Part shown: positions 18,854-28,075 of the stretch, piece by piece
Layout: each line of letters opens with the position of its first letter
Position numbering within the stretch: the stretch's first letter is position 1
NCBI GenBank assembly: GCA_002838185.1
Contig: CP017948.1
Coordinates: forward strand, 1,054,001 to 1,118,000
Source of the DNA: Tenericutes bacterium MO-XQ
GTDB taxonomy: Bacteria; Bacillota_I; Bacilli_A; Acholeplasmatales; Acholeplasmataceae
DNA length: 64,000 nt
Direction: 5' to 3'
Translations under genes and position numbers: made by a program
The notes under the pieces: model-generated
What the model was told of the DNA's origin: nothing
The model's database searches: none
The model's input: the letters and a program-made list of their open reading frames with translations, nothing else

Positions 18854-19663
18854 ATGAGGATGTCATGTTCAAGAAGCGGTTACTATGAATGGATTCGCTT
18901 AGGTAGGCCAAAATATAAAGCGTTCAATGAATTGCTTAACCATCAGATTGTTAGTCTCTACCATAAAGATAAAAGATGGGGCATAGAAACAATTCAAATG
19001 AAATTAAAGAAAATACACGGCGTCTTTACCACGAAGAGCACCGTGTATCGATACATGAAACTGAATGGTATTCAGTCCATTATCAGACGAAAGAGAAAAA
19101 GATATAGCAAGGTCAACCACCATCGCATTCCTAATCTCCTTCAAAGAGATTTTACCACAAAAATGTCAAATCAAAAGTGGAGTATAGATGTTTCTTATTT
19201 GCCCACAACACAAGGAACCATCTATTTGTGTGCGATAAAAGATCTCTATGATAAATATATTGTCAGTTACAAAGTTTCCAATAGAAATGATCTAAAACTG
19301 GTCATGGATACTTTAAAACAAGCCACAAGAAACGTACCCAGAAATTATCGCAAAGGATTAATACTGCATTCTGATCAAGGCACCCCATTTGTTGGACAAA
19401 CTTACCATAGGTGGTTGAAAAGACATTGGATAAAGCATAGTGTATCAGCTAAGGGTAGCTGTGTTGATAATTGTCCAATAGAATCTTTCTTCAGCCAATT
19501 TAAAAGTGAATGTATGCATCTTCATCATCAAATCACAATAAAACAAATGAAAATACTTGTCGATTCTTACATCACATATTACAATGAAGACAGACAAAGT
19601 AAAAAAATAAAAGAGTTGACACCTCTACAATTGAGAATGTCAACTCTTCCTAGTCTTTTTTAA
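18854..19663 (+). CDS. IS3-family transposase OrfB (DDE integrase domain)
   Basis: A 269-residue rve-type integrase with the DDE triad in WSIDVSYLP, LHSDQGTPF and CPIESFFSQFKSE, and the HTH_21-like start SRSGYYEWIRLGRP. The domain is intact. Its frame is open back to 18770, so it is most likely made by frameshifting from OrfA and not from the ATG at 18854, which has no good ribosome site. Nothing suggests the element is dead. Confidence 0.9.
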   Translation: MRMSCSRSGYYEWIRLGRPKYKAFNELLNHQIVSLYHKDKRWGIETIQMKLKKIHGVFTTKSTVYRYMKLNGIQSIIRRKRKRYSKVNHHRIPNLLQRDFTTKMSNQKWSIDVSYLPTTQGTIYLCAIKDLYDKYIVSYKVSNRNDLKLVMDTLKQATRNVPRNYRKGLILHSDQGTPFVGQTYHRWLKRHWIKHSVSAKGSCVDNCPIESFFSQFKSECMHLHHQITIKQMKILVDSYITYYNEDRQSKKIKELTPLQLRMSTLPSLF

Positions 19664-19707
19664 TTACTGTCCATATTTAGCAAACAGTTTCGTTGCGCTA
19701 TTTTTTT
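19663..19707 (-). repeat. Right terminal inverted repeat of the IS3-family element
   Basis: Reverse complement matches 18356-18402. The TAG in its ATAGCGC core serves as the stop codon of the neighbouring minus-strand hydrolase. Confidence 0.75.
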
Positions 19708-20357
19708 ATAAAATCAAGTATATATGGTCGTAACTTAGTACTATGAACGACAAAACTATCATGTGTTTCATTTTCTAAAATGATGAGTTTTGATCGTTTA
19801 ATCAGATTGTGGAGTTTTAAGGTATGTTTTGGTTTGATAACATCCTGATCTCCTACTAATATAAGTGTTTTTAATGGTATGCTTTTTAAGTCTTTTTTAT
19901 TAAACTTAGGCTCATCAAGCATCAACTTAATATAAGGACTCATCTCTTCTTCATACTCTTTTTTCAATGCTTTTCTAATTTTCTTGTTTAATCCTTTAGG
20001 TTTATAGTTTACACCACAAACAATTACTTTATTAAGCAAATTTGGCGATAAAATCGCAAGTTTTAATGCAATAATACCACCATCGGAAAATCCTAAAATA
20101 TGTGGTTTATTGATCTTTAAATGTCTAATCAATTGATAAATATCTTGTGTCATTGCATCATAAGAAAAATCGATACTTCTTCCACTCTCACCATGATTTC
20201 TACTATCTATCGCATAAATCATGAAATCATCTTTTAAGACATCGATGAGTTCATCAAAAATATGGAAATCTTCTTGATTTCCATGCAGTAAAATTAAAGG
20301 TTCACCTTGTCCAAATATTTCGTAATGTATATCGATTTGATTTACTTTAATATGCAT
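19698..20357 (-). CDS. Alpha/beta hydrolase, 3' end touching the IS3-family element
   Basis: A 219-residue alpha/beta-hydrolase: oxyanion motif LLHGNQEDF, nucleophile elbow GFSDGG, acid in LVGDQDVIKP and histidine in ENETHDSFVVHS. Start choice is open: ATG 20357 follows GGGTGAT at good distance, whereas the upstream ATG at 20369 would put the site inside the gene. The last codons and stop come from the IS inverted repeat, so the natural C-terminus may have been replaced; the fold still looks complete (ending in the usual final helix RPYILDFI). Substrate unknown. Confidence 0.7.
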   Translation of the reverse strand: MHIKVNQIDIHYEIFGQGEPLILLHGNQEDFHIFDELIDVLKDDFMIYAIDSRNHGESGRSIDFSYDAMTQDIYQLIRHLKINKPHILGFSDGGIIALKLAILSPNLLNKVIVCGVNYKPKGLNKKIRKALKKEYEEEMSPYIKLMLDEPKFNKKDLKSIPLKTLILVGDQDVIKPKHTLKLHNLIKRSKLIILENETHDSFVVHSTKLRPYILDFIKK

Positions 20358-20389
20358 CATATCACCCATAACTATTTTATCATAAAAGA

Positions 20390-20420
20390 AAAGGTAATGA
20401 GCAAGCTCATTACCATTTTT
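20390..20420. terminator. Terminator after rplY
   Basis: GGTAATGAG (20393-20401) pairs perfectly with CTCATTACC (20406-20414); T-rich tracts lie on both sides, so it works on the minus strand after rplY and possibly the other way. Confidence 0.8.
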
Positions 20421-20421
20421 T

Positions 20422-21036
20422 TTATGCTTCAGTCACTTCTTCTTCAGTTTCTAAAACTTCTTCTTCACCTTCTACGGCTTCTTCATTAGTTTCTTCTTCT
20501 TCTAATACTTGATGAGCTTCCTTAACGATAAAGACGATGTGTTCTGGATCTTCATGAATGGTAACACCATCAGGAATTTTAATATCTTTAACATAAACGG
20601 CTTCATCTTGCTCCATTTCGCTAGCATCAAATTCAAAATGTTGGATACCTGATCCTGATTTATATTCACAATTGATTTCTGATAAACCAATTTGAACATA
20701 AAGTCTTCTCTTTTCTAATTCTTCTTTACCATGAATCACTACAGGAATGTGTGCAGAAACTGTTTCATCTTTAGCAATTCTATGTAATTCAAAATGAATG
20801 ATATCATCTGGTTTTAATATATCAGTTTGTACGTTTTTAATGTAGACATTATGTCTTTTTCCATCAAGAGTAACTTTAAATGTCATTGATTTTCCATATT
20901 CATTTAGAGCATCTTTAAATGCTTTTTCTTCTACCTCAATAGAAGTTGAATCTATGGATTTTCCATACATAACACCAGGAATCATTCTTTCCTTTCTCAC
21001 TTCACGCAGTGGTCTAGTACGTAAATTTACTTTCAT
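20422..21036 (-). CDS. rplY: Ribosomal protein L25/Ctc (long form)
   Basis: A 204-residue L25 of the CTC type. Residues 1-90 form the 5S rRNA-binding L25 domain (LRTRPLREVRKERMIPGVMYGK...) and 95-180 the C-terminal TL5-like beta domain; the last 30 residues are almost all Glu, Thr and Val. It binds 5S rRNA in the large subunit and is often stress-induced. AGGAGG precedes the start. It has a promoter of its own at 21067-21095. Confidence 0.9.
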   Translation of the reverse strand: MKVNLRTRPLREVRKERMIPGVMYGKSIDSTSIEVEEKAFKDALNEYGKSMTFKVTLDGKRHNVYIKNVQTDILKPDDIIHFELHRIAKDETVSAHIPVVIHGKEELEKRRLYVQIGLSEINCEYKSGSGIQHFEFDASEMEQDEAVYVKDIKIPDGVTIHEDPEHIVFIVKEAHQVLEEEETNEEAVEGEEEVLETEEEVTEA

Positions 21037-21066
21037 AATTTATTTCCTCCTAGTTTTCTTATGAAT

Positions 21067-21095
21067 ATTTTATCATAATAAAGCCATTTTGTCTA
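21067..21095 (-). promoter_or_regulatory. Promoter of rplY
   Basis: Minus-strand -35 TAGACA (21090-21095), 17-bp spacer, -10 TAAAAT (21067-21072); it overlaps the last codons of the upstream CorC-type gene. Confidence 0.55.
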
Positions 21096-22424
21096 TTTTT
21101 TAACGCTCTTATCAGTTGGCTCTAAAACCTCTAGTTCTAGTTCATCAACAAATTTGTTTTTCATGCGATTTATTTTTAAAGTAATGTTGTCATATTTTTC
21201 GATTTTATCTACTTTTTTCGATGGTAAATATCCCAGCAAATGAATATAAAGCCCACTTACTGTCTGAAAAGATTCATGTGACTCATCAATATCTAAATTT
21301 AGATATCTATTTAAATCTAAAATGGTCAAATCACCTTTAACAATGTACTTATTTTCTTTAATTTTTTTAATTTGATTAGGTAGTTGGTCATGTTCATCAT
21401 AAATATCACCAACAATCTCTTCTAGCATGTCTTCTATCGTCACTATCCCTTCAAATCCACCATGTTCATCGACTAATAAAGCAAATTGCTCAGTTGTGTG
21501 TTGCATTCGCTTAAATAAGATATTTACTTTGATGTCTTCTGGAACAAAATATGGTTTTCTTAAAATGGATTTAATATCGATATCATCAAGTTTTTCTTGA
21601 CTCAACGCTTCTAAAAGATCTTTTACATGAATGATACCCAAAATATGATCAATATCTTGTTCATAGATAATGATTCTAGAATATTTGGAAGCGACCATTT
21701 TTTTGATTAATGTCTTTTTTGGTAAGTTAATATCTAGGCCATAAACTTTAGTTCTAGGTGTTTTTATCATATATGCTTTTAAATCATCGAATCTAAAGAT
21801 GTTTTCAATCATTTTTCGCTCTTGATCTTTGTATAATCCTTGAACTTGTCCTAGTACGATTAAATGTCTAATATCGTCTTCAGTGACTTCATCGTGGTCT
21901 TTGGATGCTCCTTTGCCAAATAACAAAAGGACAGCCTGCGTGGATTTAGACAATAACCATACAAAGGGTTTAGTCACAATCATCACGATATAAACGACAT
22001 AAATTGAAAATAATGAAAACTTATTAGGATTAGAAAGTGCTAATTTTTTAGGAACTAACTCACCTAAAACAAGCGTTACAAACGATAAAATAAAAGTGAT
22101 GATCACAACTGCTAAGTTTTGGTTGATAGTAATTCCGTAATTTGCAAAAAATACAACAAAATTAAGGGATAATCTTGCACCTGCTAATGCACTAGACATA
22201 AAACCAGCAAGTGTTATCGCAACTTGTATGGTTGATAAATATCTAGTGGAATCTTTTGTAACTTTTAATACAAGTTTTGCCTTTTTATTGCCTTCGTTTG
22301 CTAAATGATTCATTTTTGTGAGATTAACAGATACCAATGCCATTTCACTTGCTGCAAAAAAGCCATTAATCAAGATTAAGATCAAGATTAAGATTAATAT
22401 AAATCCTATGCCCAAAGTAATCAC
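21093..22424 (-). CDS. CNNM/CBS-pair/CorC-domain protein, third paralogue
   Basis: A 443-residue relative of the pair at 14388-16954: CNNM membrane domain (FFAASEMALVSVNLTKMNHLANEGNKKAK), CBS pair (GGFEGIVTIEDMLEEIVGDI) and CorC_HlyC domain. It begins with an Ile-Leu alternation encoded by near-identical AAGATT/AAGATC hexamers (22372-22400). The first codon taken is GTG 22424; TTG at 22415 would fit the AAGGCGGTGA site better. This copy lacks the leader RNA seen upstream of the pair, so it is probably regulated differently. Confidence 0.85.
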   Translation of the reverse strand: MITLGIGFILILILILILINGFFAASEMALVSVNLTKMNHLANEGNKKAKLVLKVTKDSTRYLSTIQVAITLAGFMSSALAGARLSLNFVVFFANYGITINQNLAVVIITFILSFVTLVLGELVPKKLALSNPNKFSLFSIYVVYIVMIVTKPFVWLLSKSTQAVLLLFGKGASKDHDEVTEDDIRHLIVLGQVQGLYKDQERKMIENIFRFDDLKAYMIKTPRTKVYGLDINLPKKTLIKKMVASKYSRIIIYEQDIDHILGIIHVKDLLEALSQEKLDDIDIKSILRKPYFVPEDIKVNILFKRMQHTTEQFALLVDEHGGFEGIVTIEDMLEEIVGDIYDEHDQLPNQIKKIKENKYIVKGDLTILDLNRYLNLDIDESHESFQTVSGLYIHLLGYLPSKKVDKIEKYDNITLKINRMKNKFVDELELEVLEPTDKSVKK

Positions 22425-22464
22425 CGCCTTGTTTCATTTATTGTATCATATTTTTTCAAAAAAA

Positions 22465-22488
22465 AGAAAAGGTCCTTAGGGACCTTTA
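22465..22488 (-). terminator. Terminator of rnpB
   Basis: On the minus strand AAAGGTCC and GGACCTTT (22480-22487 with 22468-22475) form a perfect stem followed by TTCTTTTTTTTT. Confidence 0.85.
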
Positions 22489-22489
22489 A

Positions 22490-22843
22490 TGTGTCAATGT
22501 GCATAAGCCATGTTCTGTTCCCTTACGGGTGTGACCATTTATCTCTACTGTGTAGCGCATATTCACTTTTGTTCGCTCATATGCGTGCCCCTACCAAATT
22601 TTGGGTTGCTAGCTTGAGGGGTTTACCGCGTTTCATTCACTTATTTCTAAGTGACTCGTCTCTGTGGCACATTAAGTTCTAGATCATAGCCGAAGCTTTA
22701 GATCATCAAACGCCGTTACATCAATTGATGCACCCTAAGTTATTGTTTCCTTAGGCACAAACACTACATTCATTACAGAATGTGCTAGCATGGACTTTCC
22801 TAACCTAAATATTAGGCTCGGTCACCTTCCACTGACACTGTTA
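22490..22843 (-). ncRNA. rnpB: RNase P RNA, B type
   Basis: The minus strand carries the conserved parts of the catalytic RNA that matures tRNA 5' ends: GGAAAGTCCATGCTAGCAC near the 5' end, TAGTGTTTGTGCCTAAG, GTGCCACAGAGACGA, GAATGAAACGCGGTAAACC, CAACCCAAAATTTGGTAGGG and ACAGAACATGGCTTATG at the 3' end. Terminal stem P1 pairs the start (GTGTCAGTG) with the end (CACATTGACAC). Layout matches the Bacillus B-type RNA. About 354 nt; ends set by P1 and the terminator. Confidence 0.96.
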
Positions 22844-22867
22844 TTTTATCATATTATTTTCGCTTAC

Positions 22868-25000
22868 TCAAGCTGATTTAAGTGCGTCTTTTCTTGATAA
22901 ATCGATACGACCTTTATCATCAATACCAATACATTTAACTAAAATTTGATCACCAACAGAAACGATATCTTCTGTTTTTTCAACTCTTTCTTTAGCAAGT
23001 CTTGAGATATGTACAAGTCCTTCAGCACCTGGCCAAAGTTCTACGAAACATCCGAATTTTTCAACACGTGTTACTTTACCTTCATAAATCTTGCCAACTT
23101 CAGCTTCACGAACTAAGTTTTGGATATATGCTGCAGCAGCTTCAATCCACTTAGATTCAGTATGCATTAAGAAGACACGACCATCTTGTTCGATATCAAT
23201 CTTAACTTGTTCATGATCTTCAATGATTTGAGTGATAATCTTACCACCTGCACCAATGACGTCTCTAATCTTGTCAGGATTAATTCTAATCATCTTAACT
23301 TTTGGAGCATATGCTGATAATTCTTCTCTTGTTTCAGCAATTGTTTGTTCCATATGATCAAGAATAAATAATCTTGAATTTCTTGCTTGTTCTAAAGCTT
23401 CTTTTAAGATTTCTTTTGTAATACCTAAGATCTTAATGTCCATTTGAAGCGCTGTAATACCTTTTTTAGTACCAGCAACTTTAAAGTCCATATCGCCTTC
23501 ATGATCTTCCATACCTTGGATGTCACTTAAGATTGTATAGTTTTTACCATCCATGATAAGTCCCATTGCAATACCAGCAACTGGAGCTTCAATTGGAACA
23601 CCAGCAGCCATTAAAGCCATTGATCCAGCACAAATTGTTGCTTGTGATGATGAACCATTTGACTCTAAGATTTCTGAAACCACACGGATTGTGTATGGGA
23701 ATTTTTCTTCATCAGGTAGTACTTGTAATAATGCTCTTTCACCAAGTGCACCATGACCAACTTCACGTCTTCCAACAAAACCATAACGTCCTGTTTCACC
23801 AACACTAAATGGTGGGAAGTTGTAATGTAGCATGAAACGTTTAGAATCTTCTAAACCTAATCCATCGATGATTTGGTTTTCACCAAGTGCACCTAAAGTT
23901 ACAACACCTAATGCTTGAGTTTGACCTCTAGTAAATAATGCTGAACCATGAGTACGTTTAAGTACATCAACTCTTGAGAATAATGGTCTGATCTCATCAA
24001 CTTTTCGTCCATCAGGTCTTACCTTATCTTCAGTAATTAATCTTCTTAATTCTTTTGTTACGATGTTATCAACAACAGTTTTAACTTGTTGGATATAGTT
24101 TTTGTGAGCTTTTTCATCGAAGACTTTAACACCGTCAATTTCATTGAAAAATGATTTTTCGCTGAATTTTTCAACAGTTTCTTCTTTGATTTTGTCAATT
24201 GCATGATATCTTTCTAACTTATCAAAAATAGATACAGCTTTAATTAATCTGTCATATGCAAAATCATGAACGTCTTTTTCAACAGCTTTTTCGATTTCAA
24301 AGACTTCAAAATCCATTTTTTCAGGTTTTAATTCAGCAATGATTTTTTCTTGGAATGCAACTAAAGCTTTAATTGCGTTGTGTCCAAATAAAATCGCATC
24401 TAACATTGTATCTTCATCAACTTGCTTAGCGCCAGCTTCAACCATGTTAATTGCATCTTTAGTACCAGCTACGATAAGTTCGATTTGACTCTTTTCGATT
24501 TGTTCAGGTGTTGGATTAATGATGAATTCTCCATCAATTAAACCTACAGTCACACCCGCAACTGGGCCATTAAATGGAATATTAGATATCCCTAATACAA
24601 GTGAAGATCCAAACAGTGAAGCCATTTCAGTTGTAGCTTCTGGATCACTACTTAATACTGTATTAATGATTTGAACTTCATTTTTAAATCCTTCAGGAAA
24701 CATTGGTCTTAGTGGTCTATCAATAAGTCTTGATGTTAATGTTTCATGTTCAGAAGGTCTACCTTCTCTTCTTAAAAATCCTCCAGGGATTTTACCACCA
24801 GCATATAGTTTTTCTTGATAGATAACCATAAGTGGGAAGAAATCCATAGGTGATGGTTCTGTCTTTGCAGTCACAACACTTAATACTGTAGAGTCTCCAT
24901 AATGGATCATTGCTGCGCCGTTGGCTTGTTTAGCAACTTCTCCAATTTCAACTTTAAGCACTCTACCGCCTAAGGTTGTTTCAAATTCTTTTTTGTTCAT
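22868..25000 (-). CDS. pnp: Polynucleotide phosphorylase
   Basis: A 710-residue 3'-to-5' phosphorolytic exoribonuclease. Two RNase PH domains are present ([30 protein letters not shown]... and [22 protein letters not shown], with [17 protein letters not shown]), then a KH domain ([17 protein letters not shown]) and an S1 domain ([33 protein letters not shown]). It lies downstream of rpsO with a terminator and a small hairpin between, the same order as in many bacteria, where pnp controls its own message. Confidence 0.97.
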   Translation of the reverse strand: MNKKEFETTLGGRVLKVEIGEVAKQANGAAMIHYGDSTVLSVVTAKTEPSPMDFFPLMVIYQEKLYAGGKIPGGFLRREGRPSEHETLTSRLIDRPLRPMFPEGFKNEVQIINTVLSSDPEATTEMASLFGSSLVLGISNIPFNGPVAGVTVGLIDGEFIINPTPEQIEKSQIELIVAGTKDAINMVEAGAKQVDEDTMLDAILFGHNAIKALVAFQEKIIAELKPEKMDFEVFEIEKAVEKDVHDFAYDRLIKAVSIFDKLERYHAIDKIKEETVEKFSEKSFFNEIDGVKVFDEKAHKNYIQQVKTVVDNIVTKELRRLITEDKVRPDGRKVDEIRPLFSRVDVLKRTHGSALFTRGQTQALGVVTLGALGENQIIDGLGLEDSKRFMLHYNFPPFSVGETGRYGFVGRREVGHGALGERALLQVLPDEEKFPYTIRVVSEILESNGSSSQATICAGSMALMAAGVPIEAPVAGIAMGLIMDGKNYTILSDIQGMEDHEGDMDFKVAGTKKGITALQMDIKILGITKEILKEALEQARNSRLFILDHMEQTIAETREELSAYAPKVKMIRINPDKIRDVIGAGGKIITQIIEDHEQVKIDIEQDGRVFLMHTESKWIEAAAAYIQNLVREAEVGKIYEGKVTRVEKFGCFVELWPGAEGLVHISRLAKERVEKTEDIVSVGDQILVKCIGIDDKGRIDLSRKDALKSA

Positions 25001-25080
25001 AATATAAAATCTCCTTCATTTTATATGTTTTCTCATATACTTTTTTTATATTTAACCTTATATATCATACCATAAAATCG

Positions 25081-25101
25081 CTAGATTTCATAATAATCTA
25101 G
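25081..25101 (-). promoter_or_regulatory. Hairpin in the rpsO-pnp intergenic region
   Basis: CTAGATT (25081-25087) and AATCTAG (25095-25101) form a perfect seven-base stem about 80 nt before pnp. A stem at this place is the target for pnp autocontrol in other bacteria; here the role is only suggested. Confidence 0.4.
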
Positions 25102-25110
25102 ATAATATCC

Positions 25111-25136
25111 AAAAAAAAAGATTGCTTACGCAACCC
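25111..25136 (-). terminator. Terminator after rpsO
   Basis: On the minus strand GGTTGC-GTAA-GCAATC (25120-25135) is followed by nine U (25111-25119). Read-through would still reach pnp. Confidence 0.8.
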
Positions 25137-25138
25137 TT

Positions 25139-25408
25139 TTATCGACGTAATCCTAATTTTTGGATTAATGCTGTATAACGATCTACATCTTTATGACGTA
25201 AATAGTTTAATAAGCGACGTCTTTTACCAATCATCATGTATAACCCACGACGAGAGTGGAAATCATGAATATGTTGTTGTAAATGTTCATTTAGAGAATT
25301 GATTTCTGCAGATAATACAGCTACTTGTACTTCTGGTGAACCAGTATCTCCTTCTTTAGTTGCATAATTCTTAATGATTTCTGTTTTTTGCGCTTTTGTT
25401 AATGCCAT
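25139..25408 (-). CDS. rpsO: Ribosomal protein S15
   Basis: An 89-residue primary 16S rRNA-binding protein, complete and typical ([49 protein letters not shown]). GGAGGAAACA precedes the ATG. The leader (25409-25475) can form a stem AAGGTA with TACTTT around AAGGAAAGCCGACCT; S15 often controls its own leader, but this fold is only a suggestion. Confidence 0.97.
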   Translation of the reverse strand: MALTKAQKTEIIKNYATKEGDTGSPEVQVAVLSAEINSLNEHLQQHIHDFHSRRGLYMMIGKRRRLLNYLRHKDVDRYTALIQKLGLRR

Positions 25409-25476
25409 TATTGTTTCCTCCTTCGAATAACTAAAGTACAGGTCGGCTTTCCTTATACCTTGTTACCGCCTTTTTT

Positions 25477-25504
25477 ATTGTAACATTTTTTTTCAAAAAT
25501 GCAA
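25477..25504 (-). promoter_or_regulatory. Promoter of rpsO
   Basis: Minus-strand -35 TTGCAT (25499-25504), 16-bp spacer, -10 TACAAT (25477-25482), lying just after the darA stop codon. Confidence 0.5.
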
Positions 25505-25512
25505 CATTATTG

Positions 25513-25836
25513 TTAAATTTTAACGAATTGATCAACGTTAAGAACAAACACAGTTGCTCCGCCGACTTCAACTTCAATAGGTAGTGATGAAAATGAACCG
25601 AATTCATTCACAATCGTGTTAGGAACAAGTTTTGATCTCTTTTTAGAATGAGCTTCAATGACTTCAAGTGCTTGAGGAACTTTTTCATCATTTACACCAA
25701 TCATAAAGGTCACATTACCCGCACGTAAGAATCCACCTGTTGTAGATAATCTTGTAGAAAAGAATTTTTCTTTTACTAATGCTTTTTGTACTTTATTTGC
25801 ATCGTCATTAGATACAATCGCAATGATCATTTTCAT
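25513..25836 (-). CDS. darA: Cyclic di-AMP receptor DarA (PII-like)
   Basis: A 107-residue PII-like protein of the YaaQ/DarA family: MKMIIAIVSNDDANKVQKALVKEKFFSTRLSTTGGFLRAGNVTFMIGV and the C-terminal ATVFVLNVDQF match the family throughout. It binds c-di-AMP; its output partner is unknown. ATG 25836 follows AGAGGTG at normal distance, so it is preferred over the in-frame ATG at 25854. Its presence says the cell makes c-di-AMP, a signal often tied to potassium and osmotic balance. Confidence 0.92.
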   Translation of the reverse strand: MKMIIAIVSNDDANKVQKALVKEKFFSTRLSTTGGFLRAGNVTFMIGVNDEKVPQALEVIEAHSKKRSKLVPNTIVNEFGSFSSLPIEVEVGGATVFVLNVDQFVKI

Positions 25837-25876
25837 AACAACACCTCTTTTCATATATACTTATTATAGCATATTT

Positions 25877-26770
25877 TTAATAATTTGATAGTGCTCGAAC
25901 TGTTTCTTCATCTTTTTTAAGTTGGTTGATAAGCGCTTTTTTAGAGCCAAACTTATATTCAGGTCTTAAAAAGTGCATAAACATAACTGTGATACTCTCA
26001 TTATAAATTTCTTGATCAAAATCTAGAATATAGATTTCAAGTCTTTTTTCAGCTGAATAGTTCAAGGTTGGGTTATTTCCAATATTTGCCATCGCATGAT
26101 GCCATGAATCTTTTATGAATACTTTAACATAATATACACCATTTCTTGGCATATAATAGTTTCCAAAGTCAACGTTTGCTGTTGGAAATCCAATCACTCT
26201 ACCTATTTTATGACCATGAACTACAGTACCTGTGATTTCATAATGTCTATTTAAGAGTTTTCTAGCAGATGCTATATCACCTTGTATCAAAAAATCTTTT
26301 ACATATGTTGTTGAAACACGTGTATGGTTATAAACAAGATCATCGATAATATCTACAACAAAGAATTTTCTTAAATCATCAATCGTCCCTAATCCTCGAT
26401 ATGCAAATCTAGCATCACGACCGATGACTAATCTTTGCACGCGTATTTTTTTTAAAAACGCAATAAAGTCTGGTACAGAAAGCATCGAAAACTCTTCATT
26501 AAACTTAATAATAAATGTGTAATCTAAAGGAAACTTAGACAACAACTTAATCTTGTCTCGTTTTTGCGTTAACGTGTTAAAAGGTTTTTTTCTTAAGATT
26601 TCAGATGGATGTGGATCAAATGTGATCACCGCATGCTTTGTATCTTTATATCTTAAAACACGGTTAATGAGCTGTTGATGTCCTAAATGTAGTCCATCAA
26701 AATTACCCATTGTGACCGTTAAATCTTCTTCATTTTCAATTTTGTCATATGTGTCATTAATAATAATCAT
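25877..26770 (-). CDS. ribF: Bifunctional riboflavin kinase/FAD synthetase
   Basis: A 297-residue enzyme that makes FMN and FAD. The N-terminal nucleotidyltransferase half has GNFDGLHLGHQ (residues 22-31), TFDPHPSEIL and VIGRDARFAYRGLG; the C-terminal flavokinase half has GHKIGRVIGFPTANVD and ANIGNNPTL. Normal length for the family. It follows truB by 9 bp, the conserved truB-ribF pair. FMN supply matters for the flavin lipoprotein candidate at 13436. Confidence 0.95.
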   Translation of the reverse strand: MIIINDTYDKIENEEDLTVTMGNFDGLHLGHQQLINRVLRYKDTKHAVITFDPHPSEILRKKPFNTLTQKRDKIKLLSKFPLDYTFIIKFNEEFSMLSVPDFIAFLKKIRVQRLVIGRDARFAYRGLGTIDDLRKFFVVDIIDDLVYNHTRVSTTYVKDFLIQGDIASARKLLNRHYEITGTVVHGHKIGRVIGFPTANVDFGNYYMPRNGVYYVKVFIKDSWHHAMANIGNNPTLNYSAEKRLEIYILDFDQEIYNESITVMFMHFLRPEYKFGSKKALINQLKKDEETVRALSNY

Positions 26771-26779
26771 GTCTTACTC

Positions 26780-27628
26780 CTAAAAAATTAAACTTGGTTT
26801 ATATGTATTTTCTTTTACTCTTTGATAAAATGCAATCATGTGTCCTTGTTCATCATAAACAATGAAATCTTGATCAATGGTTGTTTGTCTTTCATCTAAA
26901 TATACACCATTTTTTACAAGTTTAATCATGTAATCATTAAGTATAATTTTTGGATGATTTTTAAAGTATGCCTCTAATGATATGATATCACTTTCCATAA
27001 TATCATTTAATGGTTTTGCTTGTTTAATATGATATGGTCCTATTTTAGTTCTTCTTAATTCTTTTAATGCACCATAAGTATCTAAAGCATCTGCTAAATC
27101 AACTGCGACACTTCTTATGTATGTGCCTTTTGAGACATCTATGCTAAAGTCAATAGTATCTATATTCAACTTAGATGTTAATTTAAAATCGTAAATCTCA
27201 ACAGGTCTTGTTTCTCTTTTTATTTCTACACCTGCTCTAGCGTGTTCATATAATTTTTTTCCATCTATTTTAATTGCTGAATACATCGGTGGTAATTGAT
27301 CATATGGTTTAATCATATCATGAACTGCATTTTTTAAAGTGACTTCATCAATGTTTTGATCTTTTGTCTTTAATATCTGCCCAGTGACATCATAAGTATC
27401 ATAATGTTTATTAAACACAAATGTACCTTCATAAGATTTATTCATGTTCATAAATAAATCTGACAATTTGGTCGCCTTACCGATGCATAAGATTAAAAGA
27501 CCGCTTGCAAAAGGATCAAGCGTACCTGTATGACCTATTTTCTTTATACGAAACTTACGCTTAAGATATAAAACGACATCGTGAGATGTCATATCCTTAG
27601 GTTTGTCTACAAGTAAGAATCCGTTCAT
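26780..27628 (-). CDS. truB: tRNA pseudouridine-55 synthase TruB
   Basis: A 282-residue pseudouridine synthase acting on the T-loop of tRNAs. The catalytic Asp38 is in GHTGTLDPFASGLL; KSYEGTFVFNKHYDTYDVTG, QLPPMYSAIKIDGKKLYEHAR and GTYIRSVAVDLA follow. The C-terminal PUA-like part is short. GGTGATAAC precedes the ATG. First gene of truB-ribF-darA in direction of reading. Confidence 0.95.
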   Translation of the reverse strand: MNGFLLVDKPKDMTSHDVVLYLKRKFRIKKIGHTGTLDPFASGLLILCIGKATKLSDLFMNMNKSYEGTFVFNKHYDTYDVTGQILKTKDQNIDEVTLKNAVHDMIKPYDQLPPMYSAIKIDGKKLYEHARAGVEIKRETRPVEIYDFKLTSKLNIDTIDFSIDVSKGTYIRSVAVDLADALDTYGALKELRRTKIGPYHIKQAKPLNDIMESDIISLEAYFKNHPKIILNDYMIKLVKNGVYLDERQTTIDQDFIVYDEQGHMIAFYQRVKENTYKPSLIF

Positions 27629-27663
27629 GTTATCACCATATCTATTATACTAAATTTTGGCAA

Positions 27664-27687
27664 ATAAAAAAAGCACAAAAGTGCTTT
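27664..27687 (-). terminator. Terminator of trxA
   Basis: AAGCAC (27671-27676) with GTGCTT (27681-27686), then U7 on the minus strand (27664-27670). Confidence 0.75.
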
Positions 27688-27689
27688 AA

Positions 27690-27998
27690 TTATTTGTATT
27701 GATTCAGCCAAGCAGATACTCTTTCTTTTGGTTGGTAACCACTTTGACGATCAACTTCTTCACCGTCTTTGTAAAGTACTACAGTTGGTACTGAACGAAT
27801 GCCAGCTTCGATTGCTTGTGATCTAAATAAATCGATGTCCACTCTGTAGAATTTTGAGTCGTTCATTTCTTCACTTAAACTTTCTAGTACAGGCTTTAAC
27901 ATCTTACATGGTCCACACCATGTTGCGTAGTATTGTACAACGATTAACCCTTGTTGACCTACGACTTGTTCATAAGGTTGTCCTTGATATTCAGTCAT
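27690..27998 (-). CDS. trxA: Thioredoxin
   Basis: A 102-residue thioredoxin with active site WCGPC (residues 28-32), the cis-proline region SVPTVVLYKDG and C-terminal amphipathic helix. ATG 27998 follows GAGGAAAATTTA; an upstream in-frame ATG at 28076 would add 26 hydrophobic/basic residues and overlap the mutS2 stop, so it is rejected. It reduces protein disulfides and could serve MsrA at 34585. Confidence 0.93.
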   Translation of the reverse strand: MTEYQGQPYEQVVGQQGLIVVQYYATWCGPCKMLKPVLESLSEEMNDSKFYRVDIDLFRSQAIEAGIRSVPTVVLYKDGEEVDRQSGYQPKERVSAWLNQYK

Positions 27999-28075
27999 TA
28001 AATTTTCCTCATTTCTTAATAATTTTATTATATTTTTATTATATATGATTTTTATAATATTGCAAGACAAAAGCA

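Larger units (their letters stand above)
18356..19707 (+). mobile_element. IS3-family insertion sequence (about 1.35 kb)
   Basis: Two overlapping-frame ORFs of IS3 type are flanked by long imperfect inverted repeats (18356-18402 and 19663-19707). The outer core of each repeat reads AAAAATAGCGC-N3-GAAACT-N-TTTG, and a GGACA block lies 30 bp further in. ATAA occurs just outside each end (18351-18354 and 19708-19711) and may be a 4-bp target duplication; exact ends are uncertain. It sits tightly between the exchanger stop codon and the 3' end of a minus-strand hydrolase, whose TAG stop falls within the right repeat. Confidence 0.85.

Noticed and set aside
23553-23808. ORFs antisense to pnp, and similar ORFs opposite lepA, mutS2, aspS, rel and oraE
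   Set aside because: They are mirror frames of strongly conserved genes, with no ribosome sites or known domains.
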